A stretch of 64,000 nt of DNA from Nisaea nitritireducens. GTDB taxonomy: Bacteria > Pseudomonadota > Alphaproteobacteria > Thalassobaculales > Thalassobaculaceae. A model generated the notes under the pieces. That model saw nothing but the letters and a program-made list of their open reading frames with translations. It ran no database searches and was not told the origin of the DNA. Position numbers and translations under genes: made by a program. How positions within the stretch are numbered: position 1 is the first letter of the stretch; the number at the start of each line of letters is the position of its first letter. The stretch is from positions 1 to 64,000 of the forward strand of contig NZ_JACZFS010000048.1 of the NCBI RefSeq assembly GCF_014904795.1, written 5' to 3'. Below are positions 61,403 through 64,000 of this stretch, piece after piece.

Positions 61403-62181
61403 CCTTGTTCGTGAAAGACTTTTCTCTCAGCTACGGCCGGAAAGAGATCCTGCGGAATATCAGCTTCACACTCCCTGCCGGATGCTGCGCCGCGCTGATC
61501 GGCCCGAACGGAACCGGCAAATCGAGCCTGCTACGAGCGGTAGCCGGGCTGCAGCCGCACGGCGGAACCGTCTCCCTGCTCTCGGGCGCACGGCAGGAAG
61601 AGGCAATTGCCTACATGCCGCAGGACACAGGGACGGCATCGGCCCTGACTGTTCTCGAGGTGATACTGCTTGGCCGGCTGCGCAGTCTCGGCCTGCGGAT
61701 CGCCGAGAAGGACCGAATGGCAGCCCTCGAAGCCCTTGCCGTCTTCGGGCTCACGGACCTGCAATCGCGGACCCTGGATCATCTCAGCGGCGGTCAGCGC
61801 CAGCTGGTGTTCCTGGCCCAGGCATTGGTCCGCGCGCCAGACGTTCTGCTGCTCGACGAGCCGACGGCGGCGCTCGATCTCCGGCATCAGATCCTCGTGC
61901 TCGACATCGTTCAAAAACATTGCCGGGAGCATGGCATTCTCGCCATTGCCGCCATGCACGATCTTGGTTTGGCGACCCGTTTCGCCGAGCAGATCATCTG
62001 CCTGTCCGATGGCAGCATTCTGGCGACAGGCACCCCGGAAGCGGTCATGACAGCCTCGACAATCGAAACACTGTATGGGGTCACCGCCGATATCAGCCGT
62101 ACTGCCTCTGGTGGTTTTGCCATCACGCCGACCGGCCTCGCCGATGCCGTCATTGAGCAGCCAGAGCGCGTTTCGGCTTGA
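61399..62181 (+). CDS. ABC importer ATPase (iron-complex/cobalamin type)
   Basis: A 260-residue ATPase with Walker A GPNGTGKSS, signature LSGGQRQLVFLAQAL and Walker B VLLLDEP. It starts at GTG 61399, after GGAGGG, overlapping the permease stop by four bases. It completes the three-gene importer that begins at 59146. Confidence 0.92.
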   Translation: MTLFVKDFSLSYGRKEILRNISFTLPAGCCAALIGPNGTGKSSLLRAVAGLQPHGGTVSLLSGARQEEAIAYMPQDTGTASALTVLEVILLGRLRSLGLRIAEKDRMAALEALAVFGLTDLQSRTLDHLSGGQRQLVFLAQALVRAPDVLLLDEPTAALDLRHQILVLDIVQKHCREHGILAIAAMHDLGLATRFAEQIICLSDGSILATGTPEAVMTASTIETLYGVTADISRTASGGFAITPTGLADAVIEQPERVSA

Positions 62182-62289
62182 ATTCCCGCGCCTCCTCAGG
62201 CAGAAGCCCTGCACTCCCTATCCGGTTCATGACCGCGCGGCATATCGGCTCGCGCCCTGGTTTTGAGAACCGGCGAAGAGGACGTTGCA

Positions 62290-62964
62290 TTGATCATATT
62301 CGATACTGTCAGCGTAACGGCGGGCAACCGGACCGTTCTCGCGGACATTTCCCTGACGCTGCGTGAGCGGCGGATTGCCGTGATCGGCGCGAACGGATCC
62401 GGCAAATCGACCTTCGCCCGGCTGATCAACGGTCTGCGCCGGCCAAGCACCGGTACTGTCACCGTGGACGGCCTCGATACGGTGAAAGCCGCGAAGGATG
62501 TGCGCCGGCAAGTCGGGTTCCTGTTTCAGGACCCGGACAACCAGATCGTCATGCCGCTGGTAGACGAAGATCTCCGCTTCAGCCTGAAGGCGCTGAAACT
62601 GAGCCCGGCGGCCGAGAACGACCGGGTCGAACAAATTCTGGACAGCTACGGGCTGACCCATTTACGGCATCAGCCCTCGCACAGCCTGAGCGGCGGTGAA
62701 AAGCAGCTGCTCGCGCTTGCCAACTCCATGCTCCGCGGGCCCCGCTATCTGGTGCTGGACGAGCCGACAACACTGCTCGATCTGAAAAACCGGAAGCGCG
62801 TGATGGCTGCCATCGATGCGCTGGAGCAGACAGTGATCTGCGTCACCCACGATCTTGAGATTGCGGCGACGGCAGAGCGCGTTCTGATACTGGCCGACGG
62901 CCGCATCGCGTTCGACGGTCCGGCGCTCGACGCTATCGCTGCTTACAGGGAGATGGCGGGGTGA
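62290..62964 (+). CDS. bioM: Biotin ECF transporter ATPase
   Basis: A 224-residue ECF-type ATPase: Walker A GANGSGKST, the EcfA-type LFQDPDNQIVMPLVDEDLRF, signature LSGGEKQLLALANSM and Walker B LVLDEPT. TTG 62290 is the favoured start, with AGAGG eight bases upstream; an earlier TTG in frame is at 62263. It overlaps bioN by four bases. The gene order with bioN and bioY identifies the substrate as biotin. Confidence 0.88.
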   Translation: MIIFDTVSVTAGNRTVLADISLTLRERRIAVIGANGSGKSTFARLINGLRRPSTGTVTVDGLDTVKAAKDVRRQVGFLFQDPDNQIVMPLVDEDLRFSLKALKLSPAAENDRVEQILDSYGLTHLRHQPSHSLSGGEKQLLALANSMLRGPRYLVLDEPTTLLDLKNRKRVMAAIDALEQTVICVTHDLEIAATAERVLILADGRIAFDGPALDAIAAYREMAG

Positions 62965-63560
62965 AACTGACGCTCTATGTCCGCCGGGACTCTCCGGTCC
63001 ATGCCTTGTCCGCCGGCTGGAAACTCGGCCTGCTGCTCGCGACCGGGCTGCTGATCCTTCTGACCGACGACATCCGGTTGCTCGGCATCGGCTTTACCCT
63101 GACGCTGACAGGTTTTCTGCTCGCGCGCCTGCCGCTGGCGAACATTCTTCATCAGGCCCGGCCGCTGCTGATCGTCCTCGCGATCTTCTTTGCGGCACAT
63201 GCACTGTTCACAACGGTCGAACTGGGCGCCGTCCTGACGCTACGGTTTGCCATCATGATCGCCTGCGGCCTGCTTCTGACTCTGACCACTCGCGTCTCGG
63301 ACCTGATGGCCGTGCTTGAACGTGCTCTCCAGCCGTTTGCGCCGCTCGGGCTTGACCCGGAAAAGGCCAGCCTTGTTTTCGCCATGACCATCCGGTTCAT
63401 TCCGGCACTTGCAGAAACCTGGGAGACGGTTCGTGCGGCACAACAGGCCCGCGGCATGGACCGCAACCCGCTCGCCCTGCTGATTCCGATGACGGTACTG
63501 ACCCTGCGCCGTGCCGAACAGATCAGCGATGCCATCGAGGCGCGGGGCATCGATCTCTAA
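62961..63560 (+). CDS. bioN: Biotin ECF transporter transmembrane coupling protein
   Basis: A 199-residue EcfT-family membrane protein. Starting at GTG 62961, it has about five spans and the Ala-Arg-Gly signature AQQARGMDRNP near residue 160 and the later EARGIDL, which contact the ATPases. It sits between bioM and bioY. Confidence 0.9.
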   Translation: MKLTLYVRRDSPVHALSAGWKLGLLLATGLLILLTDDIRLLGIGFTLTLTGFLLARLPLANILHQARPLLIVLAIFFAAHALFTTVELGAVLTLRFAIMIACGLLLTLTTRVSDLMAVLERALQPFAPLGLDPEKASLVFAMTIRFIPALAETWETVRAAQQARGMDRNPLALLIPMTVLTLRRAEQISDAIEARGIDL

Positions 63561-63587
63561 CGCTGAAACTTTCGGAGACACTCAATC

Positions 63588-64000
63588 ATGACCACACGCG
63601 ACCTTGTCCTGATCGCGCTTTTTGCAGCGATCACCGCCGTGCTTGGACTGTTCCCGGCACTCACCCTCCCCATTACCGGGGTACCGGTGACGGCGCAGAC
63701 CCTCGGCGTCATGCTGGCCGGCTCCATACTCGGTGCCCGGCGCGGCGGCCTTGCACTGGTCGTCTTTCTCGTGCTGGTCGCTGTCGGCCTGCCGCTTCTC
63801 GCCGGCGGACGCGGCGGCGCGGCGGTCTTCTCGGGCGTCACTGCCGGCTTCCTGTTCAGCTGGCCGGTCGCGGCCTTCGTCATCGGATGGCTGACGGAAA
63901 AGGCCTGGAGTCGCTACGCGCTTCTCCATGCGGTCTCGATCAATGTCTTCGGCGGTATCCTGATCGTCTATGCGGGCGGCATCGCCTGGATGGTGGCTGT
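63588..64000 (+). CDS. bioY: Biotin transporter BioY (5' part)
   Basis: The substrate-binding S component, cut off by the window's right end (137 codons seen). It starts MTTRDLVLIALFAAITAVLG with GGAGA before the ATG and shows LPITGVPVTAQTLGVMLAGS, GARRGGLALVVFLVLVAVGLP and the glycine-rich GGRGGAAVF, all characteristic of BioY. With bioM and bioN it makes a complete biotin importer. Confidence 0.95.
   Translation, partial: MTTRDLVLIALFAAITAVLGLFPALTLPITGVPVTAQTLGVMLAGSILGARRGGLALVVFLVLVAVGLPLLAGGRGGAAVFSGVTAGFLFSWPVAAFVIGWLTEKAWSRYALLHAVSINVFGGILIVYAGGIAWMVA

Noticed and set aside
1-64000. CRISPR arrays, insertion sequences, prophage genes, rRNA operons.
   Set aside because: No regularly spaced repeats, transposase, integrase or rRNA sequence was seen by eye in the window; a repeat or HMM search would be needed to exclude short remnants.

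Overview
The window is one contiguous piece of an alphaproteobacterial chromosome of high GC content. The mix suggests a free-living, probably marine or soil Rhodospirillales-type organism: rlmB facing tRNA-Tyr/tRNA-Gly/tuf, a HutF-type histidine pathway, PAS_5 and pentapeptide-repeat proteins, PhoX, and an imelysin iron locus. This placement rests on gene content and protein style only; no database search was possible. I see no phage, insertion sequence, CRISPR array or rRNA.

Layout. 0-1.5 kb: start of tuf, tRNA-Gly, tRNA-Tyr (minus), divergent from rlmB. 1.6-5.8 kb: a large unknown protein, a membrane cytochrome c, a zinc alcohol dehydrogenase and a GNAT acetyltransferase. 5.9-6.9 kb: a cobalamin riboswitch driving a CbiM-type cobalt permease. 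6.9-13 kb: mostly minus-strand housekeeping and accessory enzymes (SDR, ankyrin protein, exonuclease, gamma-glutamylcyclotransferase-like, acetamidase/formamidase, DUF2062). 13.1-15.1 kb: a two-gene phosphonate unit (FAD oxidoreductase plus PhnX). 15.2-20.8 kb: a signalling-like cluster of PAS_5 protein, TIGR01244 phosphatase-like protein, two pentapeptide-repeat proteins around a class III cyclase-like protein, and a PilZ protein. 20.9-27.6 kb: an iron locus with a Fur-like box (two imelysins, a di-haem DUF1111 protein, a DUF1513 protein, then a cytochrome c and a ChaN-like protein). 28.3-32.3 kb: a tight operon of two DUF1538 membrane proteins, a PII-like protein, a CBS protein and a His-tailed MFS exporter. 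32.4-38.4 kb: glyoxalase, DgoA-like aldolase, zinc uptake genes znuA/znuB with a Zur-type palindrome, RidA, a PleD-like diguanylate cyclase, a thioesterase and a hydrolase. 38.5-42.1 kb: MarR regulator, and a PhnD-like binding protein paired with a sensor kinase. 42.1-50.2 kb: complete-looking histidine catabolism (hutC-hutF divergent from hutI-hutH-hutU) followed by a second, divergent aromatic ammonia-lyase homologue. 50.3-54.7 kb: MsrQ-like haem protein, orphan PstB, DsbA-family isomerase, PhoX. 55-58.5 kb: hybrid kinase plus response regulator. 58.7-64 kb: DUF2946 protein, an iron-complex/cobalamin-type ABC importer, and the biotin ECF transporter bioMNY (bioY runs off the end).

How genes work together. 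HutH, HutU, HutI and HutF would take histidine through urocanate, imidazolonepropionate and formiminoglutamate to N-formylglutamate; the last hydrolase (HutG) is not in the window. HutC probably represses both arms through a perfect palindrome between hutF and hutI. Several loci concern metal or cofactor supply: cobalt (CbiM under B12 control), iron (imelysin locus), zinc (ZnuA/ZnuB), biotin (BioMNY) and an unassigned chelate importer.

Most promising for new biology: the second lyase in the hut operon, which lacks the glycine of the MIO-forming Ala-Ser-Gly triad and other catalytic residues; the DUF1538/PII/CBS operon, which looks like a nucleotide-controlled transporter of unknown substrate; and the pentapeptide/cyclase-like/PilZ cluster.
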